Notes: a model not told the origin generated them from the sequence alone. DNA of 6,203 bases from Rhodoferax sp. (GCA_020048255.1 JAIFMR010000187.1:1-6203), one strand, 5' to 3'. Counted from the first letter of the stretch, positions 1 through 6,203 are shown. Program-made: numbers and translations.

Positions 1-37
1 CACGCTGCATTGACGACATCACGTCGGGTCTTAAACC

Positions 38-637
38 ATGAAATACCTTGATCACCTGGAAGAGTGGCTGGTCACCTTCCTGATGGGCGGCGCCACGCTG
101 ATCATCTTTGTGGCGGTGATTCACCGCTACGCGGCTGGCATGGCCATACCTGGCGTGCAGGATTGGCTCTTGTCGCTGTCCTTGAGCTGGGCGCAAGAGC
201 TCACCATCATCATGTTTGTCTGGATGTGCAAGTTTGGTGCCGCCTATGGCGTGCGCACCGGCATTCACGTCGGGGTCGATGTGCTCATCAATCGCCTGGA
301 CGCCAAGATGCGCAAAAAGTTTGTCATCTTTGGCCTGTGCGCTGGCGTGGTGTTTACCGGCATCGTGGCGGCCATCGCGTCTGGTTTTGTGTGGGAAAAC
401 GGTGCGCATTACTACTGGTACAAGCTGTTGGGCTTGTCGGTAGAGGGCATTCCTGAAGGCCCCACCACGCCTGACCTCGAGTGGCCGACCTGGATGGTCT
501 ACAGCGCGGTGCCGCTGGGTACCAGTCTGATGTGTTTTCGCTTTTTGCAGGTGTTGGTGACTTTCATCAAAACCGGTGCCTTGCCCCACCATGACCACGG
601 TCATGTGGACGGCCTGGATGAAGAGGAAGCCAAATGA
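38..637 (+). CDS. dctQ: TRAP transporter small permease subunit (DctQ family)
   Basis: This is the small membrane subunit of a tripartite ATP-independent periplasmic transporter, which takes up organic acids (classically C4-dicarboxylates) using an ion gradient. The 199-residue protein has four hydrophobic segments at about 12-28, 51-70, 95-116 and 151-175, the DctQ layout. The family core SWAQELTIIMFVWMCKFGAAYG followed by RTGIHVGVD lies at residues 50-81. The tail is polar, with a His cluster (HHDHGH, 184-189) and then DEEE, probably cytoplasmic. The ATG at 38 is the first possible start, because TAA at 32-34 closes the frame upstream; no clear Shine-Dalgarno sequence precedes it. Its stop overlaps the dctM start by four bases (ATGA), so the two are translationally coupled. 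The substrate cannot be read from the sequence, and the family assignment is firm. Confidence 0.93.
   Translation: MKYLDHLEEWLVTFLMGGATLIIFVAVIHRYAAGMAIPGVQDWLLSLSLSWAQELTIIMFVWMCKFGAAYGVRTGIHVGVDVLINRLDAKMRKKFVIFGLCAGVVFTGIVAAIASGFVWENGAHYYWYKLLGLSVEGIPEGPTTPDLEWPTWMVYSAVPLGTSLMCFRFLQVLVTFIKTGALPHHDHGHVDGLDEEEAK
621..629 (+). promoter_or_regulatory. Shine-Dalgarno sequence for dctM
   Basis: The purine run AAGAGGAAG lies just before the ATG at 634, inside the end of dctQ. It supports the overlapping ATGA start of dctM and translational coupling of the two permease subunits. Confidence 0.6.
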
Positions 638-1644
638 ACGCCGCCATTATTTTCATCCTGTTGCTGGTGCTGATGCTCACCGGCATGCCGATCTCGATCT
701 CGCTTGGCCTGACGGTTCTCACCTTTTTGTTTGGCTTTACCGAGGTGCCACTGGAATCGGTGGCCTTGAAGCTGTTCACCGGCATTGAAAAGTTCGAGAT
801 CATGGCGATCCCGTTCTTTATTCTGGCTGGTAACTTCTTGACCCACGGGGGTGTGGCACGTCGCATGATCAACTTTGCGTCCAGCATGGTTGGCCATTGG
901 TACGGGGGTTTGGGCCTGTCGGGCGTGTTGGGCTGTGCGCTGTTTGCTGCAGTGTCAGGGTCGAGTCCGGCCACCGTGGTGGCGATTGGTTCGATCTTGT
1001 TGCCGGCCATGGTCAAGGCGGGTTTTCCGAAAAGCTTTGGAGCGGGTGTCATCACCACCTCGGGCGCCCTGGGTATCTTGATTCCACCGTCTATCGTGAT
1101 GGTGATGTATTCGGTGGCGACCAACACCTCGGTCGGCGCGCTGTTCATGGCCGGGGTCATTCCGGGGTTGGCGCTGGCCGCCACACTGGGCGGTGTGACC
1201 TGGTACCGTGCCCGCAAGTTCAACTACCCGCGTCTGCCCAAGGCCAGTTGGAGCGAACGCTTCAGAACCTTCAAGGCCTCGGCCTGGGGCCTGCTGCTGA
1301 TCGTGATTGTGATGGGTGGCATTTACAGTGGCATGTTCACCCCGACAGAGGCGGCTGCCATGAGCGCGGTGTATGCTTTTTTTGTGGCGGTGTTTGTCTA
1401 CAAGGACATGGGCCTGAAAGACGTGCCCAGGGTGTTGCTGAACTCGGCCAATATGTCGGCCATGCTGCTGTACATCATCACCAACGCGGTGCTGTTCAGC
1501 TTCATCATGACCAACGAAAACATTCCGCAGGCGCTGGGCCGTCAACGTGATCCTGCTGCTGGCGGGCAACTTCATGGAACCGTCGAGCATTGTGTTGATC
1601 TTCGCGCCCATTCTGTTCCCGGTGGCCATGAAGCTGGGCATTGA
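634..1644 (+). CDS. dctM: TRAP transporter large permease (DctM), 5' part of a frameshifted gene
   Basis: This reading frame encodes the first 301 residues of the large TRAP permease, which forms the ion-coupled transport channel. Family motifs are intact: SGSSPATV at 108-115, GILIPPSI at 147-154 and GGIYSGMFTPTEAAA at 229-243, ending in NENIPQAL at 294-301. From codon 302 the frame reads an unrelated, His/Arg-rich tail of 35 residues to the TGA at 1642-1644. The true C-terminus continues in another frame (1541-1870). The start is supported by the purine-rich stretch AAGAGGAAG at 621-629 and by the ATGA overlap with dctQ. The product would be 336 residues, against about 427 for the family, and would lack the second half of the C-terminal transport repeat, so it is probably non-functional. 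The full gene footprint is 634-1870. Confidence 0.88.
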   Translation: MNAAIIFILLLVLMLTGMPISISLGLTVLTFLFGFTEVPLESVALKLFTGIEKFEIMAIPFFILAGNFLTHGGVARRMINFASSMVGHWYGGLGLSGVLGCALFAAVSGSSPATVVAIGSILLPAMVKAGFPKSFGAGVITTSGALGILIPPSIVMVMYSVATNTSVGALFMAGVIPGLALAATLGGVTWYRARKFNYPRLPKASWSERFRTFKASAWGLLLIVIVMGGIYSGMFTPTEAAAMSAVYAFFVAVFVYKDMGLKDVPRVLLNSANMSAMLLYIITNAVLFSFIMTNENIPQALGRQRDPAAGGQLHGTVEHCVDLRAHSVPGGHEAGH

Positions 1645-1870
1645 CCCGGTGCACTTTGGCATCATCATGGTGGTCAACATGGAAGTGGGCATGTGCCACC
1701 CGCCCGTGGGCTTGAACCTGTATGTGGCATCTGGCATCACCAAAATGGGCATCACTGAGTTGACCATTGCGGTGTGGCCGTGGCTGTTGGCCATGCTGGG
1801 CTTTTTGGGTGTGGTCACCTACTGGCCAGCCATGTCCACCTGGTTCCCGACGATGTTGGGGATGATGTAG
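1541..1870 (+). pseudogene. dctM: Detached C-terminal part of the broken dctM
   Basis: This segment reads as the last 109 residues of DctM in the frame one base ahead of the 5' part. It begins VNVILLLAGNFMEPSS and carries the conserved VVNMEVGMCHPPVGLNLY stretch before the TAG at 1868-1870. A GTG at 1547 could serve as a start by chance, but no ribosome-binding site precedes it and the segment begins in the middle of a membrane helix, so I treat it as a gene remnant. The junction with the 5' part lies within GGCC at 1537-1540. By my memory of family members, about 17 residues (an ADWM...FLL-type helix and loop) should stand there. Adding 301, 17 and 109 gives the usual 427, so a net loss of about 47 bases explains both the gap and the frame change. 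Confidence 0.85.
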
Positions 1871-1894
1871 AGCAGCCAGCAACCAGTTGAAATC

Positions 1895-1920
1895 AAGCCC
1901 GGTTTTGACCGGGCTTTTTT
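1895..1920 (+). terminator. Rho-independent terminator after dctQM
   Basis: There is a perfect 9-bp stem (AAGCCCGGT at 1895-1903 paired with ACCGGGCTT at 1908-1916), a four-base loop TTTG, and a T-run ending at 1920. It sits 24 bases after the dctM stop and is a textbook intrinsic terminator for the plus strand. No comparable T-run exists for the opposite direction, so it probably serves only the TRAP operon. Confidence 0.93.
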
Positions 1921-1938
1921 ACAACAGAATGGAGTCAA

Positions 1939-1995
1939 ATAGCCTTTCAGCCCTTACTGAATAAGCGCTAACAGCTATATATTAAATAGCGTTAG
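1939..1995. repeat. Intergenic repeat-like element with two stem-loops
   Basis: Two imperfect hairpins stand side by side. The first pairs AGCCCTTA (1949-1956) with TAAGCGCT (1962-1969), with one C-C mismatch and a five-base loop. The second pairs CTAAC (1968-1972) and GCTAT (1974-1978) with ATAGC (1986-1990) and GTTAG (1991-1995), with one bulged A and a seven-base loop. The stretch is AT-richer than its surroundings. The core TAAGCGCTAACAGCTAT resembles dispersed intergenic repeats that I remember from Comamonadaceae genomes; that link is from memory and not proven here. The second hairpin includes the stop codon of the minus-strand gene ending at 1992, so it could protect or end that transcript, though no T-run follows. 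Confidence 0.55.
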
Positions 1996-2630
1996 TGATC
2001 TGCCACATACGGGTTGGTGCGGCGCTCCCGGCCAAACGTGCTCTCGGGGCCGTGTCCGGGGATGAACACCGTGTCATCTCCCATGGGCCACAAGCGCTCC
2101 TTGATGCTGGCAATCAGCGTGTCGTGGTCGCCCTGCGGAAAGTCGGTGCGGCCAATCGACCCGGCAAACAACACATCACCCACAAACGCGCGCTTGGCCT
2201 CCTTGGAGTAAAACACCACATGTCCAGGCGTGTGGCCGGGGCAATGCCGCACGGACAGCGTGCTGTGCCCCACGGTGACCGTGTCACCGTCGTGCAGCCA
2301 ACGCGTGGGGGTAAACAGCAAGGCCGGCGGAAATCCAAACATCTGGCTTTGTTTGGGCAGGCCGTCAATCCAGAACTGGTCGCCCTCATGCGGGCCGATG
2401 ATCGGCAGGCTCAGGCGCTGCGCCAACTCACCGGTGCCACCGGCGTGGTCAATGTGGGCATGGGTCAGCCAGATCTGCTCCAGCTTCAAGCCCAGGCGTT
2501 TGACCTCGGCCAGAATCTCGTCCAGGTCGCCACCCGGGTCTATCACCGCAGCTTGCAGAGTCTGGTCGCACCAGACCAGAGAACAATTTTGATCGAAGGC
2601 GGTCACGGGAATGGTGAGGTATTGAAACAT
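1992..2630 (-). CDS. ycbL: YcbL-type MBL-fold hydrolase (glyoxalase II-like)
   Basis: This is a 212-residue metallo-beta-lactamase-fold hydrolase of the compact glyoxalase II-like YcbL group, expected to hydrolyse thioesters such as S-lactoylglutathione in the cytoplasm. The metal-binding motifs are all present: THAHIDH at 56-62, CPGHTPGH at 130-137 (His133), GD at 151-152 and PGHGP at 191-195 (His193). The stretches PVTAFDQNCS near the N-terminus, GRTDFPQGDH (160-169) and STFGRERRTNP near the C-terminus match the E. coli YcbL pattern, and its length (about 215) agrees. There is no signal peptide. The ATG is preceded by GGAAGA, four bases upstream. It lies 97 bp downstream of the lipoprotein gene on the same strand and ends inside a hairpin-forming repeat. 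The true substrate is not established from sequence. Confidence 0.92.
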   Translation of the reverse strand: MFQYLTIPVTAFDQNCSLVWCDQTLQAAVIDPGGDLDEILAEVKRLGLKLEQIWLTHAHIDHAGGTGELAQRLSLPIIGPHEGDQFWIDGLPKQSQMFGFPPALLFTPTRWLHDGDTVTVGHSTLSVRHCPGHTPGHVVFYSKEAKRAFVGDVLFAGSIGRTDFPQGDHDTLIASIKERLWPMGDDTVFIPGHGPESTFGRERRTNPYVADH

Positions 2631-2634
2631 GGGG

Positions 2635-2640
2635 TCTTCC
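2635..2640 (-). promoter_or_regulatory. Shine-Dalgarno sequence for the YcbL-like gene
   Basis: On the minus strand GGAAGA precedes the ATG at 2630 by four bases. It fixes the start and suggests independent, efficient initiation after the 97-bp gap. Confidence 0.6.
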
Positions 2641-2660
2641 TAAAACAGGGGTGCGTCATC

Positions 2661-2724
2661 GGTGGGCGGGTCATTGAAACCGTGCAAGTATGCAATGCCA
2701 CAGGGCCGGCCTCAGCCGCCCACC
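2661..2724. repeat. Perfect 9-bp inverted repeat with nested arms
   Basis: GGTGGGCGG at 2661-2669 is exactly complementary to CCGCCCACC at 2716-2724, separated by 46 bases. A smaller pair, CATTG (2672-2676) and CAATG (2693-2697), is nested inside. It fills most of the gap between the lipoprotein and YcbL-like genes. No T-run follows either arm, so it is not a classic terminator. Its role is unknown and it may be chance in GC-rich DNA. Confidence 0.35.
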
Positions 2725-2727
2725 CAC

Positions 2728-3264
2728 TCAAGGAGCCATCATCGATTGCTGGCTCAGCAAACTGCGCAGGCGGTATTGTTCATGGTCAATGTCTTGCAAC
2801 TGGTGGCGGATCTGGCGCTTTTCTTCATCTTTGACAGCTGCCTCCAGTTTGGCCTGCAGGCGCTTGATGGTTTGCGTGTTTTCCTGCATTTTTTCATGAG
2901 TCCGATAGACCTGCAGCCCGGCATACAGATAGTGCGAAAAACTGGCAAAACCGGCTTGACCCATACACACCTGGTCCTTGCCACTGTGTCCGGCCAAGCC
3001 TGCCTGCCAGCCATGTGCTGCTGTACAAAAGCGCTTGATGCCGTTGTCCCAACCTTGCCGGTAAGCCTGGGGGTTGGGTGTGATGCCTATCTTGCCGCAA
3101 TCTTCTGAGTAGTTGGCCAGGCGGCTTTCAGGTTCTCCGCGTGAGCCGTCGTTCAAGCCCACCCGGCCCCAGTCGGCCACCTGGCATTCCGATTCCGACA
3201 TGGAGGCACAGCCACCGAGCATCAGCAAGGCGAGCAGGCCAGCGGAGTAGAGGCGGCTTTTCAT
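2728..3264 (-). CDS. DUF2799-like outer-membrane lipoprotein
   Basis: This 178-residue protein starts with a lipoprotein signal peptide: a charged start (MKSR), a hydrophobic stretch, then the lipobox LGGC at 16-19. Cys19 would be lipidated, and the following Ala-Ser suggests sorting to the outer membrane, facing the periplasm. The mature part reads C..ADWGRVGLNDGSRG, then R..NY...C...G..PN...Y..G...G...FC (residues 27-80), which is the pattern I associate with DUF2799. Its four cysteines (27, 56, 80, 100) could form disulfides. Residues 122-172 are charged and Gln-rich, probably a helical coiled coil. The function of the family is unknown. Its ATG overlaps the hemG stop (ATGA, 3261-3264), so it is translationally coupled to hemG. 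The family call is moderately sure and the lipoprotein call is firm. Confidence 0.85.
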   Translation of the reverse strand: MKSRLYSAGLLALLMLGGCASMSESECQVADWGRVGLNDGSRGEPESRLANYSEDCGKIGITPNPQAYRQGWDNGIKRFCTAAHGWQAGLAGHSGKDQVCMGQAGFASFSHYLYAGLQVYRTHEKMQENTQTIKRLQAKLEAAVKDEEKRQIRHQLQDIDHEQYRLRSLLSQQSMMAP

Positions 3265-3815
3265 GGGTTCACCCGCGCCGGTTCAGGCAATGCACACACC
3301 GCGTGTGCAAACGCCTCCACCGTGGCCCAGTCAGTGAATTCAACCACGGCCTGAGGGTCGGTCGGCCCCTGGGTCATGAGCATGATCAGCCGGATCATCT
3401 GGCGGTCAAAGAAACCGTAGCGCGGGTAGTCCAACTTGCCGGCAAATACCGCCAGCTGCTGCGGTTTCCAGGAAATCTGCTTTAAGAACTTCCTCAAATA
3501 CGGGTTGGTCTCAGGTGTGTTCTTGTTGGGCTTGCGGGCCACGATGTTGACACTGAAAAACGCGTTGGGCCGGCTTTCCAGGGCGGCCCGGTTGGCGGCG
3601 ATGAACTTGGCCACCTGCGGCTGATGTTTGCCGTAACGAATGCTGGCGCCGATGACAATGCGCTCAAACTGGGTCAGGTTCACCCGGCTGGCCTGCTCAA
3701 TGCTGGCAATGGTGACCCGCTGGCCCAGCGCGTTCATGACAAACTTCAGCCGGTCACAAATGAGCCGCGTGTGGCCGTCGGTGGTGGAGTAAGCAATCAG
3801 GGTGTGGTGCGTCAT
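3261..3815 (-). CDS. hemG: HemG-type menaquinone-dependent protoporphyrinogen IX dehydrogenase
   Basis: This is a flavodoxin-like enzyme that oxidises protoporphyrinogen IX to protoporphyrin IX, the penultimate step of haem synthesis, passing electrons to quinone at the inner-membrane surface. The 184 residues match E. coli HemG (181) along the length. The FMN phosphate loop STTDGHT is at 10-16, VIGASIRYG at 54-62, then SVNIVARKPNKNTPETNPY at 88-106, the long loop that separates HemG from ordinary flavodoxins, followed by YPRYGFFDRQMIRLIM at 130-145 and TDW at 161-163. No signal peptide or membrane helix is evident. It starts nine bases after the stop of the EF-G-like gene with no clear ribosome-binding site, which points to coupled translation, and it overlaps the lipoprotein gene by four bases. 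A general flavodoxin is much less likely. Confidence 0.92.
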   Translation of the reverse strand: MTHHTLIAYSTTDGHTRLICDRLKFVMNALGQRVTIASIEQASRVNLTQFERIVIGASIRYGKHQPQVAKFIAANRAALESRPNAFFSVNIVARKPNKNTPETNPYLRKFLKQISWKPQQLAVFAGKLDYPRYGFFDRQMIRLIMLMTQGPTDPQAVVEFTDWATVEAFAHAVCALPEPARVNP

Positions 3816-3824
3816 GGGGCCGGG

Positions 3825-5879
3825 TCAGTCATCCGCCAGGTTGTCGGGTTTGAAGGCGCTGGCCAGTTTTGCCTGGGTTTCGGTACTGACTTGTGCATAG
3901 TGCGAAAACGCCAGGCTGTAAGAGCCTTGGCCCCCGGTAAGCGACTTCAGGCGGCTTTGGTAGTCGCCCAGTTCTGCCAGTGGCATCTGGCCGCTGATGG
4001 CCACCGTGCCCATGGGACGCGGTTGTGTGCCGGTGATGTGACCGCGTTTACTGGCCAAGTCACCGGTCAGGTCACCAATCGATGTTTCCGGCGCCACCAC
4101 TTCGATGTTGACCAAGGGCTCCAGCACCACCGGTTTGGCAGCGCGCACAGCCAGTAAAGTGGCTTTGCGAGCCGCAGCCACAAAAGCCACCTCTTTGCCG
4201 TCCACCGCGTGGGTCTTGCCGTCAAACACCGTCACACGCAGATCGTGCAGCGGAAAGCCCGCCACCGCACCTTCAGCCAGCGCCTGGTGCACGCCTTTTT
4301 CGACTGCAGCCATGAACACGCCCGGAATCGCCCCGCCTTTGACCACGTCTTCAAACACAAAGCCGGCACCACGTTCCAGCGGTTCAACCCGCAGCATGAC
4401 CTCGCCAAATTGGCCAGCGCCGCCGCTTTGTTTCTTGTGGCGGCAGTGGCCCTCGGCTTGGCCCACAATGGTTTCTCGGTAGGCAATTTGGGGCTCACTG
4501 GTGTCGAGCTCCAGCTTGAACTGCTGCTGCATACGCAGCATCTTGGCGCGCAGGTGCATATCGCCCAGGCCGCGGATCACGGTCTCGTTGGTGCCGGGCA
4601 GGCGCTCCACCTTGAAGCAGGGGTCTTCCAGCTCGAGCTTGTGCAAAATTTCAAACAAGCGTTGCTCGTCCCCCTTGCGCTGGGTCTGCACCGCCAGGCC
4701 CTGCATGGGCTGCGGAAACGCCAACGGCTTGAGGTGGATGTGGTCTTCGTCGTGTGAGTCGTGCAAGACACTGTCAAATTCAATCTCATCCACCTTGGCC
4801 ACGGCACCAATGTCGCCCGGCACCAGTGCGTCGACCTCCACGTAGTCCTTGCCTTGCAGCCGGTACAGATGGTTGACCTTGAAGGCCTTTTTGGCTGATC
4901 CGGCAAACAGTTGGGCGTCTCTGCGGATGGTGCCTTGGTGGACACGGAACACGCAGACTTTGCCAATGAAGGGGTCCATCACCACCTTGAACACGTGGGC
5001 CAGCACGTGCAGTGCATCGTCGGGTTGGGCAGCAAACGCCACCGGCTCTGCGCCGGGCTCACCCTTGTAAAACGGCGGTGGGTTGCCCTCGGCCGGATTC
5101 GGTGCCAGCTTGACCAATGCGTTGAGCAACTGCGGCACACCAGCACCGGTTTTGGCCGATACAAACAGAATCGGAATCAGATGCCCGGCGCGCAAAGCGG
5201 CTTCAAACGGCGCGTGCAATTCTTGCTCGGTGGGGTCGGTACCCTCTTCCAGGTAACGCGCCATCAACTCGTCGTCTTCTTCGACCAGTTGGTCAATCAG
5301 GGCACGGTGGGCTGCTGACACCGAGGCAAAGTCGCTGTCACCATCGGCATGGCCGAGCAACTCCACCACTTCCTGGGCATGTTTGGTGGGCAGGTCCAGC
5401 AACAGGCACTGCTTGCCAAAACGCTCGCGAATCTCGTCCACCAGTGCGCCCAGGTTCAGGTTGTCGGTGTCGATCTTGTTGATCACGATCATGCGGCACA
5501 AGCCGCGCTCACCGGCCAGAGTGAACATGCGTTCGGTCATCAGCTCAATGCCGGTCTGGGCGCTGATCACGATCAGGGCGGTGTCAGTGGCAGCAAGCGC
5601 GCCAATGGCCTGGCCGGCAAAGTCGGGGTAGCCTGGGGTGTCAATCAGGTGGACTCGTGTGTCTGCGCTGGTGAGGCTGACTACGGCCGATTGCAGTGAG
5701 TGCCCGAGTTGCTTTTCAATCGGGTCAAAGTCACACACGGTGTTGCCCTTTTCTACCGTGCCCCGGCTGGACAGGCCCCCGGTGGCGGCCAGCAGGCTCT
5801 CGACCAGTGTGGTTTTGCCAACAGCACCATGACCCACCAAAGCCACGGCACGAATTTTGGAAGACAGATTCAGACTCAT
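3825..5879 (-). CDS. Elongation factor G-like GTPase, EF-G2 type
   Basis: This is a five-domain translational GTPase of the EF-G superfamily, 684 residues from the chosen start. The GTPase domain has the P-loop GHGAVGKT (16-23), DTPGYPDF (80-87), NKID (134-137) and SAKTG (241-245). Domain II spans about 275-385, domain III about 392-470, domain IV carries KKQSGGAGQFGEV (482-494) and THAVDGKEVAF (556-566), and domain V runs to about 660. It differs from housekeeping EF-G: the switch I RGITI is replaced by LGHSL (58-62), and the catalytic His of DTPGH is Tyr84. Both fit the EF-G2 group (Thermus EF-G-2, mycobacterial FusA2), whose role is unclear. The frame is open 33 codons further upstream, but the ATG at 5879 has AAAGAGA before it and begins exactly where the conserved part starts. 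It is probably co-transcribed with hemG. Confidence 0.92.
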   Translation of the reverse strand: MSLNLSSKIRAVALVGHGAVGKTTLVESLLAATGGLSSRGTVEKGNTVCDFDPIEKQLGHSLQSAVVSLTSADTRVHLIDTPGYPDFAGQAIGALAATDTALIVISAQTGIELMTERMFTLAGERGLCRMIVINKIDTDNLNLGALVDEIRERFGKQCLLLDLPTKHAQEVVELLGHADGDSDFASVSAAHRALIDQLVEEDDELMARYLEEGTDPTEQELHAPFEAALRAGHLIPILFVSAKTGAGVPQLLNALVKLAPNPAEGNPPPFYKGEPGAEPVAFAAQPDDALHVLAHVFKVVMDPFIGKVCVFRVHQGTIRRDAQLFAGSAKKAFKVNHLYRLQGKDYVEVDALVPGDIGAVAKVDEIEFDSVLHDSHDEDHIHLKPLAFPQPMQGLAVQTQRKGDEQRLFEILHKLELEDPCFKVERLPGTNETVIRGLGDMHLRAKMLRMQQQFKLELDTSEPQIAYRETIVGQAEGHCRHKKQSGGAGQFGEVMLRVEPLERGAGFVFEDVVKGGAIPGVFMAAVEKGVHQALAEGAVAGFPLHDLRVTVFDGKTHAVDGKEVAFVAAARKATLLAVRAAKPVVLEPLVNIEVVAPETSIGDLTGDLASKRGHITGTQPRPMGTVAISGQMPLAELGDYQSRLKSLTGGQGSYSLAFSHYAQVSTETQAKLASAFKPDNLADD

Positions 5880-5884
5880 AGATG

Positions 5885-5891
5885 TCTCTTT
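5885..5891 (-). promoter_or_regulatory. Shine-Dalgarno sequence deciding the EF-G2 start
   Basis: On the minus strand AAAGAGA lies five bases before the ATG at 5879. The reading frame is open further upstream to a possible start at 5978, but that extension would overlap the preceding transporter gene and has no family similarity, so the start at 5879 is preferred. Confidence 0.55.
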
Positions 5892-5946
5892 GAAGTGAAG
5901 TTGTATCTGCAAGTTTACGCCTGCAGCAGCACCATTTTGTGCCTTG

Positions 5947-6203
5947 TCAGGTGGCCAATTTGCGGTTGACCAGCACAATGCCGATGGCCACCAGCACCAG
6001 GGCGGTGATCAGTCCACCGGTGACCGCCTCACCCAGCCAGGCGGCGCCAAACAACAGGGCGAACACCGGTGTCAGAAAGGCAAACACTGAAATCTTGGTG
6101 GCCGGGTAGCGACCCAGCATCCACATCCAGGCCAGGTAGCTGATGAAAGCGCCCACCACCGTTTGCAGCGCCAGCGAGGTGATGGCAAAGGGGCTGAACT
6201 GCC
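5947..6203 (-). CDS. EamA/DMT-family transporter, C-terminal part (cut by window edge)
   Basis: The frame is open to the window edge and gives the last 84 residues of an inner-membrane transporter of the drug/metabolite (EamA) superfamily, which exports or imports small metabolites. The partial protein shows three hydrophobic stretches. It includes the hallmark SYLAWMWMLGRYPATKISVF followed by FLTPVFALLFGAAWLGE and then ALVLVAIGIVLVNRK. This is the second EamA repeat, with the conserved Pro between helices and the GE loop before the last helix. It ends with a short basic tail (RKLAT). The N-terminal two thirds lie outside the window, so the start and substrate are unknown. It is 67 bp upstream of the EF-G-like gene on the same strand and could share a transcript. 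I see no convincing promoter in that gap. Confidence 0.85.
   Translation of the reverse strand, partial: QFSPFAITSLALQTVVGAFISYLAWMWMLGRYPATKISVFAFLTPVFALLFGAAWLGEAVTGGLITALVLVAIGIVLVNRKLAT

Noticed and set aside
1..41. Possible C-terminal end of an upstream gene: one frame ends TLH at a TGA at 11-13, another ends with a TGA overlapping the dctQ ATG at 39-41.
   Set aside because: Only 3 to 12 codons are visible and none resembles the end of a DctP protein, so no gene can be supported.
587..604. His-rich tail of DctQ (HHDHGH) as a metal-sensing site.
   Set aside because: Similar His/Glu-rich tails are, as I recall, common in related DctQ proteins, and no other metal-linked feature is nearby.
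567..1223. Long antisense open frames opposite dctQM and opposite the EF-G-like gene.
   Set aside because: They mirror the codon bias of strong genes on the other strand, show no domain-like sequence and have no ribosome-binding sites.
1537..1550. Programmed ribosomal frameshift joining the two halves of dctM.
   Set aside because: No slippery sequence or stimulatory structure is evident, and a shift alone would still leave about 17 conserved residues missing.
5880..5946. Promoter between the EamA-type gene and the EF-G-like gene.
   Set aside because: No convincing pair of -35 and -10 hexamers with proper spacing was found on the minus strand.
5880..5978. Longer N-terminus of the EF-G-like protein starting at 5978.
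   Set aside because: The extra 33 residues have no family similarity and overlap the end of the preceding transporter gene; the ATG at 5879 has a ribosome-binding site.

Overview
The window looks like chromosomal DNA from a betaproteobacterium, most likely a member of the Comamonadaceae (Rhodoferax/Polaromonas/Acidovorax relatives). The pointers are moderately high GC, TRAP permeases of the DctQM type with the wording typical of that group, and an intergenic repeat resembling ones I remember from those genomes. The family assignment is inference; no marker RNA is present.

Left part (1-1920, plus strand): a tripartite TRAP transporter membrane module, dctQ (small permease) followed by dctM (large permease) with a 4-base ATGA overlap, closed by a strong intrinsic terminator at 1895-1920. 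The dctM gene is broken. After codon 301 (around 1537) about 17 conserved residues are missing and the frame changes, so the last 109 residues lie in another frame. As written, the transporter should not work, unless the break is an assembly artefact. The solute-binding subunit (dctP) is not visible.

Middle (about 1939-1995): an AT-richer intergenic repeat with two adjacent stem-loops. The second one reaches into the stop codon of the convergent gene.

Right part (1992-6203, minus strand): five genes in one direction. In transcription order they are the C-terminal end of an EamA/DMT-type transporter (cut by the window edge), an EF-G2-like translational GTPase, a HemG-type protoporphyrinogen IX dehydrogenase, a DUF2799-like outer-membrane lipoprotein, and a YcbL-type metallo-beta-lactamase-fold hydrolase (glyoxalase II-like). 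Spacing is 67 bp, 9 bp, a 4-bp overlap and 97 bp, so EF-G2, hemG and the lipoprotein are very likely co-transcribed. No shared pathway is obvious; the genes cover translation, haem synthesis, the cell envelope and thioester/aldehyde detoxification.

I found no RNA gene, CRISPR array, insertion sequence, phage gene or defence system, and nothing that amounts to a new biological system. The points worth a second look are the lesion in dctM, the non-canonical GTPase motifs in the EF-G-like protein, the repeat at the end of ycbL, and the EF-G2/hemG/lipoprotein linkage.
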